A stretch of DNA of 64,000 nucleotides, taken from NCBI GenBank assembly GCA_021776635.1, contig JAJFFN010000021.1, positions 124,001 to 188,000 of the forward strand. The letters run 5' to 3'. The stretch comes from Robiginitomaculum sp. (GTDB lineage Bacteria > Pseudomonadota > Alphaproteobacteria > Caulobacterales > Maricaulaceae). Positions within the stretch are counted from its first letter, which is position 1. Each line of letters starts with the position of its first letter. The translations under genes and the position numbers were made by a program. Positions 19,147 to 28,159 of this stretch are shown here, in pieces. Below the pieces are notes generated by a model. That model did not search any database. It saw only the letters and a list, made by a program, of their open reading frames with translations, and was not told the origin of the DNA.

Positions 19147-20199
19147 ATGTCTAAATTTTACAAAATTGCCGTAAAAAATGTTAAAATACTGACGCCGGAT
19201 AGCGTGGTTATTACCTTTGCTATGCCTGAGGCGCTAAAAGACTTATTTGCGTTCAATGCGGGGCAACATGTCATAGCACGCACGACTATTGACGGCGAAG
19301 ATATACGCCGCACCTATTCCTTTTGTTCTGGCCCGCGTGAGAATATTTACCGCATAGCCGTGCGGAAAATTGAAGGCGGCGTGTTTTCCACCTATGCCAA
19401 TACCGTCTTGAAAGCAGGGGATGCCCTGGAAATATCTAAACCGCTTGGTGCGTTTTCATTGCTAGAAAAACCTGGGAAAACCTATGTGGGCATAGCGGCA
19501 GGTTCTGGCATCACCCCAATTATGTCTATGATCCGCACCGTTTTAACCGCAGACGAAAACAGCAGGTTTTTTCTGTATTACGGCAATAGAGACGCCCAGC
19601 ACACGATGTTTCGCAGTGAATTGGCGGCGCTTAAAAATCTGTATATGGGCCGGTTTTCCGCGCAAATGTTCATGACCCGCCAAGCCGTGGACATACCGTT
19701 TAATAACGGGCGCATAGACGGCGCTAAAATCGCACATCTACACGAAAAAGTGTTCAGCGATTTGGAGGTTGATGGATATTATCTTTGTGGCCCTAAATCC
19801 ATGATTGATGGCGCGCGAGATAGCCTGTTGGCGGCGCATGTAGATGCTGCAAATATCCACTCTGAAATGTTTTTTGCAGGTGATAAGCGTGCGCCTCGCA
19901 AAGCGGTTGACGCACCAAGCAAGGCTAAGATTACTGTGGTTATGGATGGCCGTAAAGTTGCGGTCGATTACCGTGATGAACATGGTTCAATATTAGAGGC
20001 CGTCCTTAGCGCTGGGCTGGATGCTTCTTTCTCTTGCAAAGGCGGTGTTTGTGCAACGTGCCGTGCGAAAATTACAGACGGCGAAGTAGACATGGGCATA
20101 AATTACGGTTTGGAACCTGAAGAGATTAAGCAAGGCTTTGTCCTGTCATGCCAATCCGTTCCGCTCTCTAAAAGCGTGACCATAAATTTTGATGCTTAA
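19147..20199 (+). CDS. paaE: PaaE, NADPH reductase of phenylacetyl-CoA epoxidase
   Basis: PaaE carries electrons from NADPH to the PaaA di-iron site. An N-terminal FAD domain (RRTYSFCSG) and NAD(P) domain (GIAAGSGITPIMSMI) are followed by a plant-type 2Fe-2S ferredoxin domain with CKGGVCATC and a distal C in VLSCQS. Its 350 residues are normal. AAGGAAACAAC precedes the ATG. The 3' end overlaps the convergent hydratase/dehydrogenase gene by 4 bp, which closes the operon. Confidence 0.95.
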   Translation: MSKFYKIAVKNVKILTPDSVVITFAMPEALKDLFAFNAGQHVIARTTIDGEDIRRTYSFCSGPRENIYRIAVRKIEGGVFSTYANTVLKAGDALEISKPLGAFSLLEKPGKTYVGIAAGSGITPIMSMIRTVLTADENSRFFLYYGNRDAQHTMFRSELAALKNLYMGRFSAQMFMTRQAVDIPFNNGRIDGAKIAHLHEKVFSDLEVDGYYLCGPKSMIDGARDSLLAAHVDAANIHSEMFFAGDKRAPRKAVDAPSKAKITVVMDGRKVAVDYRDEHGSILEAVLSAGLDASFSCKGGVCATCRAKITDGEVDMGINYGLEPEEIKQGFVLSCQSVPLSKSVTINFDA

Positions 20200-22298
20200 G
20201 CGCAAAACGCTTTAAATGTTCCGCCGCTCTGCGCTAATGTCTTAAGCAGGGGTGAGGCTTGCCAGAAATACGGGTCATCTTTGGCGAATTTTGTAATTTT
20301 TTCGTATATGTTTTTGGCGCCTATCGTATCGGCGTAAAACATTGGGCCGCCGTGATAGGCGGGAAAACCGTAACCGTGCACATAGACCATATCTATATCA
20401 AGCGCACGCGCCGCAATGCCTTCATCCAATATTTTTGCGCCTTCGTTAATAAGGGCGTAGAGGATGCGTTCACGGATTTCATCATCGCAAAAAGGGCGCG
20501 GGGTAATACCCAATCGTTTGCGCTCCGCTGCTATGATTTCTGTTGTTGCAGGGTCAATAATTGGCGCACGAGAACCCTGTTCATAGCGATAATAACCTGC
20601 ACTTGATTTTTGCCCAAGCCGTCCTTGTTCATATAATAAATCAGCTATGCGTGAATAGCGCTCCCGCTTGGGTCTTGTTTCGTCCTCACGTCTTCGGTTA
20701 AAATATCCGATATCTATACCCGCCAAATCTGACACTGCGAACGGCCCCATGGCCATGCCAAACGCCTTCATGACGCGGTCAATATCGTGTGGCTCTGCCC
20801 CGTCTAGGACCATATAATCAGCCTGCTTGCGGTAAGACTTTAATATACGGTTACCAATAAAGCCGTCGCAAACCCCGGACAGCACCGTTATTTTTCCGAT
20901 GGACTTTCCCAACGCCATTATGGTTGCCAGTACGTCGTCGCCAACGGTATCTGTGCGTACAACTTCTAACAATTTCATGATATTTGCCGGTGAGAAAAAA
21001 TGCATACCGATAACATCGCCCTGTCTTTTGGTCTGGCGGCGGGTTTCTCGCGCCAAAATATTGATATCGAGATATGAGGTATTAGAAGCCAAAATAGCCC
21101 CCGGTTTGGCGATGCGGTCAAGATCACGAAATATGGATTTTTTTATTTCCAGATTTTCAGTTGCGGCCTCGATGATCAAGTCAGAATTTCCCAGAGCTTC
21201 CATGTCGCAAACCGCAGATAAATTGCCACTTTGTTTCTTCAAACTGTCCTTGGAAATTCTCCCTTTGGCCAAGTTTGATTGCAATGTTTTGGTGATGCGC
21301 TCCATGCCTGTATCCAAGGCTTTCGCGTCGACATCAAGCAGGCTTACATTATATCCGCCAGCAAGAAAAGCCAGCGTGATGCCAACGCCCATTGTGCCCG
21401 CGCCCAATATGCCAACGGATTTTATTGGCCTGGTATTTGACATATCCAAACCGGGGATTTTGGCAACTTGGCGTTGGGCGAAAAACGAATGGATAAGCCC
21501 TGCGCGCTGCGGGCTTTCCATACACTGCATAAATAATTCCCGCTCCCGTTTTAGCCCTTGGCGAAAGGGTAGTTCCCCAGCCGCACGCACGGCTTCTAGG
21601 GCTTTAATGGGTGATAATTGTCCGCGTGCACGGGCTTTGGTTTTTGCTTCTAGCTTGGAAAAGTTAGTGGCGTCTGGGCTGGGAAGTTTTGTAATCGTAG
21701 ACAGTGCGACACCCATATCGCCCCGTTTTAGTTTATCTCTCATAAACGAAATGGCATTTTCGAGCAAGTTATCTGCGTACACCGCATCAACCACACCGAG
21801 TGCCAAAGCTTGGTCCGCCGGTATTGGTTTGCCCGTTGTAATCATTTCGCCTGCTTTGACGGCACCTATTAAGCGCGGTAATCTTTGTGTCCCGCCCGCC
21901 CCCGGTATGAGGCCGAGCTTAACTTCGGGTAGACCGGTTTTTGCGGCCACGCCCGTGACGCGAAACCGACAGCCAAGGGCCACTTCCAACCCGCCGCCGA
22001 GCGCCGCACCATTTATGGCCGCCACTGTCGGTACGCGGCAGTTTTCTAGAATATCGATGGCATCCGGCAAAAATGGTTCCCTCGGCGGTTTGCCAAACTC
22101 TTTGATATCCGCACCGCCGATGAATATCCGTCCAGCGCCAGTAAGCACGACGCCTTGGATATTTGTGTCGCAGTTGATTTGCTCTACGGCCTTTACAAGC
22201 CCCGCGCGAATATGGGTCGACAAGGCATTTACAGGCGGATTGTCAATGGTGATGACCGCTATGTTTTGGGTGATTTCAAAGTCTACGCTCATATTCAC
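20196..22298 (-). CDS. Bifunctional enoyl-CoA hydratase / 3-hydroxyacyl-CoA dehydrogenase
   Basis: The N-terminal crotonase domain (about residues 5–190) has both expected acids: E in ALGGGLEVAL and E in PEVKLGLIPGAGGTQR. The NAD-binding dehydrogenase domain follows from about residue 295 (GILGAGTMGVGITLAFLAGG) with the catalytic His in HFFSPANIMKLLEVV. Its 700 residues fit a FadB/FadJ-like protein. Here it can supply the hydration and oxidation steps that PaaF and PaaH do elsewhere, since no separate paaF or paaH is present. A general beta-oxidation role is equally possible. It converges on paaE. Confidence 0.85.
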   Translation of the reverse strand: MNMSVDFEITQNIAVITIDNPPVNALSTHIRAGLVKAVEQINCDTNIQGVVLTGAGRIFIGGADIKEFGKPPREPFLPDAIDILENCRVPTVAAINGAALGGGLEVALGCRFRVTGVAAKTGLPEVKLGLIPGAGGTQRLPRLIGAVKAGEMITTGKPIPADQALALGVVDAVYADNLLENAISFMRDKLKRGDMGVALSTITKLPSPDATNFSKLEAKTKARARGQLSPIKALEAVRAAGELPFRQGLKRERELFMQCMESPQRAGLIHSFFAQRQVAKIPGLDMSNTRPIKSVGILGAGTMGVGITLAFLAGGYNVSLLDVDAKALDTGMERITKTLQSNLAKGRISKDSLKKQSGNLSAVCDMEALGNSDLIIEAATENLEIKKSIFRDLDRIAKPGAILASNTSYLDINILARETRRQTKRQGDVIGMHFFSPANIMKLLEVVRTDTVGDDVLATIMALGKSIGKITVLSGVCDGFIGNRILKSYRKQADYMVLDGAEPHDIDRVMKAFGMAMGPFAVSDLAGIDIGYFNRRREDETRPKRERYSRIADLLYEQGRLGQKSSAGYYRYEQGSRAPIIDPATTEIIAAERKRLGITPRPFCDDEIRERILYALINEGAKILDEGIAARALDIDMVYVHGYGFPAYHGGPMFYADTIGAKNIYEKITKFAKDDPYFWQASPLLKTLAQSGGTFKAFCA

Positions 22299-22345
22299 AT
22301 CCGTCTAATTTTACTGATGGTTAGTGTTAAAGGCCATGTATTAAC

Positions 22346-22972
22346 TTAGGCTTTTGGCATGGATTTTAGCCCCAATAGTAAGGCTGCAACCAAAATACCA
22401 ATACCGCCGAGGCGGTCAATCCATTTTGATGCATTTGACGCAGTGAACTTACGAAGGCGCGATGCTGCAAACCCGTAAACGCTTAAAAATATCCCGTCGA
22501 TGAAAATATAGGCTGCACTTAAAGCAATGAATTGTGGCCAAAATTCTGAAGCGTCTGAAATAAATTGAGGAAACAACGCCGCAAAAAATACGACGGCCTT
22601 TGGGTTAGTTGCAGAGGTTATGAAGCCCTGTAAATACAGTATTTTAAGACGTGTGCGTTTGGCGAGGGCATTATGTGCGCGCGGTTTAAATGATTTTCGT
22701 AACATCTGAACACCGAGCCAAACGAGATATAAAACACCGGCTATCTTAATGGCAATAAACGCCTTCGGTGCTGCAAGTATCAGTGCAGACAATCCGAGAC
22801 CCGCCGCCAGCATTTGTAACATATTAGCGCACAGATCGCCTGCCGCCGTGGCCATGGATCGGCGAAACCCGTTTGAGGCAGAGTTGCTGAGCATCAAAAG
22901 GTGACTTGGCCCCGGTGTGCTCATGAGCATGAGGACGGTTAAAATATAGGCTATCAGGACTTCAGTTTGCAT
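22346..22972 (-). CDS. LysE/RhtB-family amino acid exporter
   Basis: This small inner-membrane exporter has about six hydrophobic segments. TPGPSHLLMLSNSASNGFRRSMATAAGD near the N-terminus matches the LysE/RhtB signature, and FITSATNPKAVVFFAALFPQF is the typical mid-protein motif. From the ATG at 22972 it is 208 residues, the normal size; a longer frame to 23011 adds a basic stretch overlapping the neighbouring terminator. No clear Shine-Dalgarno was seen. Substrate unknown, usually amino acids such as homoserine or threonine. Confidence 0.88.
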   Translation of the reverse strand: MQTEVLIAYILTVLMLMSTPGPSHLLMLSNSASNGFRRSMATAAGDLCANMLQMLAAGLGLSALILAAPKAFIAIKIAGVLYLVWLGVQMLRKSFKPRAHNALAKRTRLKILYLQGFITSATNPKAVVFFAALFPQFISDASEFWPQFIALSAAYIFIDGIFLSVYGFAASRLRKFTASNASKWIDRLGGIGILVAALLLGLKSMPKA

Positions 22973-23007
22973 TGGGAATGAGTAGCGAGCAATTGCCCTA
23001 GGCGCAA

Positions 23008-23044
23008 ACAAAAACGCCCCCAGCCGTTAAGCTGGAGGCGTTTA
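23008..23044 (-). terminator. Rho-independent terminator after the TonB receptor gene
   Basis: On the minus strand, AACGCCTCCAGC and GGCTGGGGGCGTT form a long GC-rich stem around TTAAC. A TTTTTGTTTG tract follows. It sits 23 bp after the receptor stop and just before the LysE-type gene. Confidence 0.85.
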
Positions 23045-23066
23045 TTACTTAATCTATGTTAGGCTA

Positions 23067-25787
23067 TTAGCCAGTGACACGAAGTTTAACGTAGTAAGAA
23101 CCACCATTAAATCCAAATGGCGACGCTTCTGGGTAAAGTTGGCCAATGCCAAGCTGTCCAGGGTTTTCATCCGGGAAGTTGTCAAAGACGTTGGCTGCAC
23201 CAACAATAACTTCAACATTATCCATGACTTTTGCGCCAACTTCTAGATCGACAAGGAATTCGCCGCCGACTTTGACGCTACCATTCCCTGTATCAGTCCA
23301 TGGTCCGTAATAATTTAGACGAGCCAAACCGCGCCAGATACCTTGTTCGTGGTTGAACATGATATTACCTTTCCAATTTGGAAGGAGTTCTTCCAAAGAC
23401 TGGATACGGTTACCGGTTAGCGGAACAATTTTACCAGCGTTTTTGACTTCGGTATCCGTATAGTTGGCAGCTATAGAAACTGAAGAGCTCCCTGCACCAA
23501 GATCTATTGGCATACGCCCTACAACATCAACACCTTGTGTTTTGGTGTCAAAGTTATTGGTGAAGAAACGAAATGCCGCTAAATCTTCAAACCCGGCAAA
23601 ATCAGCACGGTTAATTGTTCCCGCTGCGTCCAGAGTTGTCAACGCCGAAGCAATTGAAGAACCGTCATAACCTGCAACACCCGTACCTGTGAAATCCAAA
23701 ACGTCTTGGAAATTAAAGTTATCAGTAAGGGCAATCCGGTCTTTCACAGTAATGTGGAAATAATCAACAGTCCAAGACATTGGACCTGTATCAAAAGCAA
23801 CACCAAGGGATACGTTATCCGCAGTTTCAGGCCCTAAATCAGGACGAGGTCCTGATGAAGCCAAGAAGTCCGCAGCCAATTGACCCGGTGCCGTATTAAG
23901 CGGAATTGTACCTTGGTCAGCCAGTTCACCGAATGTGTTAAACGCCGTTGTTGTGTTTACGACATTTGCTTGTCCAGCAGACGGTGCATGGAAACCCGTA
24001 GAATAGGTACCGCGAAGACGTGCACTGTCCGTTAGCTTGTACAAAGCACCAACTTTCCAGTTGGTTGTAGTGCCGAACAAATTATAGTCTTCCCAACGAA
24101 GGGCCGCTTGTAAGGTAAATGCGTCGGTAACGTCTGCTTCCAAATCAGCGTAAAGCGCAATATTGTCTTGTGAATTTGAAGAAGAGTTAGCAAAACCAGC
24201 AAAACCGTTAGAGCTAGACGAGAAGCCTTGTCCGGTTGGGAAGCCTGTTACACCAGTACCTGCAACAGGATCGTAAGGTGCTGCAAGCGGACCCAAAGCG
24301 AATGACGCAGGGTCACCAGCTGTGATGTCAAATTCCTCATCATGCCATTCAAAACCGGTCGCGATATTAAGATCAGACGCCCAACCTTGAATTGGAACGC
24401 CGTAATTTAGATCCAAGTTAACCGAAGTTTCTGTTTGCTCATAGGCACCAGGCGTAAAGCTCGTTGGTGTATTTGGACCAAGAGACGCATTGATGGTATT
24501 GCTAATAAAGAACGTGGTCTTATTAGAACCGTGGCTAACACTCAAGTCGTAGCCTAGGCCATTACCCACTTCAAGTTCGCCGCGAAGGCCGCCTGTAAGG
24601 GCATAATCACGGTTGTCACCACCAAAGCGCGGGACAAATCCACCCGGGAACATTTCAAGGAATGAGAAACATTGTGGGTTAGCTGTTACAGCCGCAAGAA
24701 TGGTTGGATCAGGAATGAGACCACCACCAGAAGTTAACGGAATACCACGCGGACATGTTGTTGCATCGCCGCCTGGCAATGTACCAACACGAACAGAAGC
24801 AACACCACCAGCAAGCGCGTCGCCGGTTAGAGGGTCAACTTCTGGCCCACGGAAAACACCGCCGCGATTGGTTGGGTTTCGGAAGAAGAAGCCGCCTTCA
24901 ACGGTTCTTTCAGCGTAGTTACCAAAGGCGTAGGCTTCCATATTTTCGGAAAACTCGATACCAGAGTTTACAAAGATTTTGTAAGCGTCTGTTACATCAG
25001 GCTGACCCCAATATTGCACAAATTCGGTTGTTTGTGTGTTCACACTGATATCGCTAACGGCTGTGTTACCCGCAGCGATTAATGCGGCAGCGTCGCCGCG
25101 CTGAACCGCACGGAATGTACCGTCTTGCTCACCCCATTCGCCCGTAATGTTAACGAAACCGTTTTCACCAAGCGGCAGGCCAATATTACCAGCGATAGAG
25201 TAGTTGTCGCCGTCGCCGTCGTAAGTTGAACCATATTTAGCTTCAACAGTGAAACCTTCAGAGGCATCTTTAAGAACAAAGTTCATAACACCAGCAATAG
25301 CATCTGAACCATATTGTGAAGACGCACCGTCGCGAAGAACCTCAACCTGCTTTAAGCCGATAGCTGGCATAACGCCGATATCTACACCTTGTGCACCATC
25401 AGAGATACCACCGCCCAAAAAGGCAATAACGGAACCACGATGACGGCGTTTGCCGTTTAGAAGGACCAAAGTGTTATCAGGTGAAAGGCCGCGCAAGTTG
25501 GCAGGGCGGATAATTGTCGCCGCATCAGAAATAGGCTGTGCGTTTACGTTGTAGGACGGAACAACTGTCCGTAACAACTCAACAACATCAGAAGATGCAT
25601 TGTTGACAAATTCGTCGCCTGAAATCACGTCAACTGGTGCTGGTGTATCAGCAGCAGAGCGAGCAACGCGGCGCGTGCCGGTTGAAATAACTTCGTCGGC
25701 GGCAAATGCGACTGTGCTCCAAGAGCCAGCAAGCATAAGCGCAGAAACGCCGAGTGCTAGTTGTGTTTTTAGTGGTGTGGTTCTCAT
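23067..25787 (-). CDS. TonB-dependent outer-membrane receptor
   Basis: This is an outer-membrane gated channel. A signal peptide (MRTTPLKTQLALGVSALMLAG, cleavage near AFAAD) is followed by a plug domain (VDVISGDEFV, NLRGLSPDNTLVLLNGKRR, VLRDGASSQYGSDAIAGVMN) and a long beta-barrel. The length of 906 residues is normal. The start at 25787 has AAGGGGA upstream. The C-terminus ends YVKLRVTG without the usual terminal aromatic residue. A strong terminator follows. The substrate is unknown; the position beside the phenylacetate cluster is suggestive only. The 121-bp upstream gap has an imperfect dyad ACTAATCGGTTAGT at 25883–25896. Confidence 0.93.
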   Translation of the reverse strand: MRTTPLKTQLALGVSALMLAGSWSTVAFAADEVISTGTRRVARSAADTPAPVDVISGDEFVNNASSDVVELLRTVVPSYNVNAQPISDAATIIRPANLRGLSPDNTLVLLNGKRRHRGSVIAFLGGGISDGAQGVDIGVMPAIGLKQVEVLRDGASSQYGSDAIAGVMNFVLKDASEGFTVEAKYGSTYDGDGDNYSIAGNIGLPLGENGFVNITGEWGEQDGTFRAVQRGDAAALIAAGNTAVSDISVNTQTTEFVQYWGQPDVTDAYKIFVNSGIEFSENMEAYAFGNYAERTVEGGFFFRNPTNRGGVFRGPEVDPLTGDALAGGVASVRVGTLPGGDATTCPRGIPLTSGGGLIPDPTILAAVTANPQCFSFLEMFPGGFVPRFGGDNRDYALTGGLRGELEVGNGLGYDLSVSHGSNKTTFFISNTINASLGPNTPTSFTPGAYEQTETSVNLDLNYGVPIQGWASDLNIATGFEWHDEEFDITAGDPASFALGPLAAPYDPVAGTGVTGFPTGQGFSSSSNGFAGFANSSSNSQDNIALYADLEADVTDAFTLQAALRWEDYNLFGTTTNWKVGALYKLTDSARLRGTYSTGFHAPSAGQANVVNTTTAFNTFGELADQGTIPLNTAPGQLAADFLASSGPRPDLGPETADNVSLGVAFDTGPMSWTVDYFHITVKDRIALTDNFNFQDVLDFTGTGVAGYDGSSIASALTTLDAAGTINRADFAGFEDLAAFRFFTNNFDTKTQGVDVVGRMPIDLGAGSSSVSIAANYTDTEVKNAGKIVPLTGNRIQSLEELLPNWKGNIMFNHEQGIWRGLARLNYYGPWTDTGNGSVKVGGEFLVDLEVGAKVMDNVEVIVGAANVFDNFPDENPGQLGIGQLYPEASPFGFNGGSYYVKLRVTG

Positions 25788-25941
25788 TTGGATAATCCCC
25801 TTAATATGAGTAGTTTGCAATTAGTGCTAGATTTAGGTAATCTAACCTATACCTTTGACTGAATTTTTGGGTAATCTCAACCACTAATCGGTTAGTAAGT
25901 AATTTTGTTAAACAGCGTGACTTTTATGACACAATATTAAA

Positions 25942-26487
25942 ATGAGCCCGCCCGCAAAAAATTTACGAATTATTAAGGCTACGCGCAAGGATTTGCCTGC
26001 ATTGCAATCTTTAATGCGAAAATCTATAAAAATTTTGCAAACTCCATATTTAAGCAAACCGCAAATTCGGGCCAGTACAGAGGTTATGGGGCTCGATACG
26101 CAGCTGGTCGAGGACGGTACATATTTCGCCGTGTTTTTGAGGGACGCATTGGCTGGATGTGGTGGTTGGTCGCGGCGCGAGACACTCTACGGCGGTGACC
26201 ACTCAAAAGGGCGAGATGCCAGACTGCTTGACCCGTCCCGCGAACCCGCCCGTATTCGCGCTATGTACACCCATCCGGACTTTATCCGTCGGGGCGTTGG
26301 TCGTTTGATTTTGGACACATGCGAGCAAGCGGCACGGGACGCAGGCTTTAAACGCGCCGAAATGATGGCGACATTGGCAGGCGTGCCTCTGTACGAAGCT
26401 TGCGGTTACGCGCACATAGAAGAGATTTCTGACACAACATCTGACGGCACCCAAATTCCCCTAATAAGGATGGGTAAGCCGCTATAG
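25942..26487 (+). CDS. GNAT-family N-acetyltransferase
   Basis: This is a cytoplasmic acetyl-CoA-dependent transferase. The acetyl-CoA binding motif A is seen in IRAMYTHPDFIRRGVGRLILDTCEQAARDAGF (positions about 110–142, key RRGVGR), and the closing LAGVPLYEACGYAHIEEI is the typical motif B. Its 181 residues fit a single GNAT domain. The substrate is unknown. It is convergent with the CDF gene, 4 bp apart. Confidence 0.85.
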   Translation: MSPPAKNLRIIKATRKDLPALQSLMRKSIKILQTPYLSKPQIRASTEVMGLDTQLVEDGTYFAVFLRDALAGCGGWSRRETLYGGDHSKGRDARLLDPSREPARIRAMYTHPDFIRRGVGRLILDTCEQAARDAGFKRAEMMATLAGVPLYEACGYAHIEEISDTTSDGTQIPLIRMGKPL

Positions 26488-26491
26488 ATTG

Positions 26492-27490
26492 TTATTTTTC
26501 TCGTGGGCCGTGTCTGCGCTTTTTGTTAACTTCGACCGTTGCATGTTCGACGCCAAACCTGTCGTGCAAGCGGGTTTTTATGGCGCTGGCTGTGTCTTCA
26601 ATATCATATTCTTTTTGGATGATTGCTTCTAAGGTGATCATGGGCCGTTCTTGTGATATGGACCAAGCGTGAATATGATCGACATGCACAATTTCGGGAA
26701 ATTGCGCGTGCATATCAGCACTGATGGTGCGCCGATCAAGACCTTTGGGTGTACCCTCCATAAGGATATGCCCAGCTTCTAAAACAATGTACCAAGCGGA
26801 GCGCAGGATAATCACGGCTACGAATACAGACATCAATAGATCTGCCGGCATCCAGCCTGTTAGTAATATTACAATGGCGGCACCGATGGCTGCAACGGAC
26901 CCCAAAAGGTCACCCAAGACATGCAAGGCAGCACTGCGGATGTTTAAGTTGTCCTTATCACCACTAATAATAATGAAAAACACGGTAATATTGACCAATA
27001 ACCCCAGTGTTGCCACGATCAGCATAGGCTTGCCCATAACTTCAATTGGTTGGCCAATACGTTTGATGGCCTCCCAGACGATCATACCAGCAACAAAAAA
27101 CAAGGCGAGCCCATTGACAAAAGCCACAACGATGGAAAATCTGTCAAAACCAAATGTATGCTTCCAGTCTGCGGGGCGTTTTGCGATACGAAAAGCCAGC
27201 CAGGCCAAAGAAAGCGCAGCAAAATCGGTCAGCATGTGCCCGGCGTCTGCCATTAAAGCAAGAGAGCCTGACAAAATGCCGCCAATAAATTCGACCACCA
27301 TAAAGGTCCCGGTCAAGACAGCGGCCAAGGCCATACGGCTTTGATTTTTTGAATTCACACCATGCGAATGGTAATGATTATGGTCGTGGCCGTGCGCCTG
27401 GTGTGCAGGCTTGCTATCTTTCTGGCCATCCTTCTGGCCATTTTTCTTGGCGTTTTTGTGGCTGTGGTTATGTTTATGAACGTTTCCCAT
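26492..27490 (-). CDS. Cation diffusion facilitator (zinc-type) exporter
   Basis: This inner-membrane metal/proton antiporter probably exports Zn2+. A His-rich N-terminal tail (HKHNHSHK, HGHDHNHYHSHG) precedes six membrane segments. The metal-site HXXXD motifs are seen in DAGHMLTDF (TM2) and ALHVLGDLLG (TM5). The C-terminal cytoplasmic domain has VDHIHAWSI. I chose the ATG at 27490 (MGNVHKHN), giving 332 residues; a longer frame starts in a hydrophobic stretch and is unlikely. The near-palindrome TGCACAATTGTACA at 27501–27514, just before the start, may be an operator. Confidence 0.9.
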   Translation of the reverse strand: MGNVHKHNHSHKNAKKNGQKDGQKDSKPAHQAHGHDHNHYHSHGVNSKNQSRMALAAVLTGTFMVVEFIGGILSGSLALMADAGHMLTDFAALSLAWLAFRIAKRPADWKHTFGFDRFSIVVAFVNGLALFFVAGMIVWEAIKRIGQPIEVMGKPMLIVATLGLLVNITVFFIIISGDKDNLNIRSAALHVLGDLLGSVAAIGAAIVILLTGWMPADLLMSVFVAVIILRSAWYIVLEAGHILMEGTPKGLDRRTISADMHAQFPEIVHVDHIHAWSISQERPMITLEAIIQKEYDIEDTASAIKTRLHDRFGVEHATVEVNKKRRHGPREK

Positions 27491-27592
27491 GGCGCGATTA
27501 TGCACAATTGTACAAAAAGAACAGTACAAAAATTATCAAAAAGAATTGCTGACAAAAGATTGCCAAAATTATTCGTGTTGGTTTAGACCTAA

Positions 27593-27814
27593 TTAAGCGA
27601 TAATATCTGGCGTCAATTTATCTTCGAGCTGAGCAATTTTGTCCTTCAAGGCGAGCTTGATTTTCTTCAGCCGCCCGATTTTAAGCATGTCGACAGTGCC
27701 AAATTCCCGCAGAGCAATAATTTCGTTGTCTATCCTGCGGTGGTCTGTCTGTAATTGCTTGAGCAGGCCACGCAGTTCAGCCAAGTCAGTATCGGGGATT
27801 TCTTCATTACTCAT
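27593..27814 (-). CDS. YdcH-family (DUF465) small coiled-coil protein
   Basis: This 73-residue charged helical protein belongs to the YdcH/DUF465 group of unknown function. The signature is LQTDHRRIDNEI followed by LKIGRLKKIKLALKDKIAQLED, which should form a helical hairpin. A second, shorter relative is encoded divergently at 27956. Upstream bases to 27955 (141 bp) are AT-rich and should hold both promoters. Confidence 0.85.
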   Translation of the reverse strand: MSNEEIPDTDLAELRGLLKQLQTDHRRIDNEIIALREFGTVDMLKIGRLKKIKLALKDKIAQLEDKLTPDIIA

Positions 27815-27955
27815 GGTCAGACATTAGCTCATGATTCTCATAAAATAAAGTGAACAAAGAAAATATCAGTACATAAAAATATTTTCGATTCCAGTAGGCG
27901 CGAGCGCGATTACATGCTAACAATGCAGGACTGAAACTCAAAACAGGAGGTGCGA

Positions 27956-28123
27956 ATGGCTATAGCAGCGCATTTGAAGGAACTGAACAACAAACACGCA
28001 AGACTTGATGATAAAATTGAAAACGAACTTAAACACCCCGCGCCCGACGCTATGCTACTCACCAAATTGAAGAAACAAAAACTACACCTCAAACAAATAA
28101 TATCCGAGTTACAGTCCGGATAA
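27956..28123 (+). CDS. Very small YdcH-like (DUF465) protein
   Basis: A 55-residue protein is encoded behind a very strong ribosome site (CAGGAGGTGCGA then ATG). Its pattern LKELNNKHARLDDKIENEL then LTKLKKQKLHLKQIISEL (two helices) matches the YdcH hairpin of the divergent neighbour. Function is unknown. The next gene, an SDR, starts 36 bp downstream in the same direction with its own GGAG site. It is easily missed because it is so short. Confidence 0.8.
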   Translation: MAIAAHLKELNNKHARLDDKIENELKHPAPDAMLLTKLKKQKLHLKQIISELQSG

Positions 28124-28159
28124 ATCAACCCAATTAAAAGATAAGAAAACGGAGATTAA

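Noticed and set aside
20899..22308. A 469-codon plus-strand frame opposite the hydratase/dehydrogenase gene
   Set aside because: It mirrors a gene with clear catalytic motifs on the other strand. Its translation is low-complexity Ser/Pro/Arg-rich with no family features.
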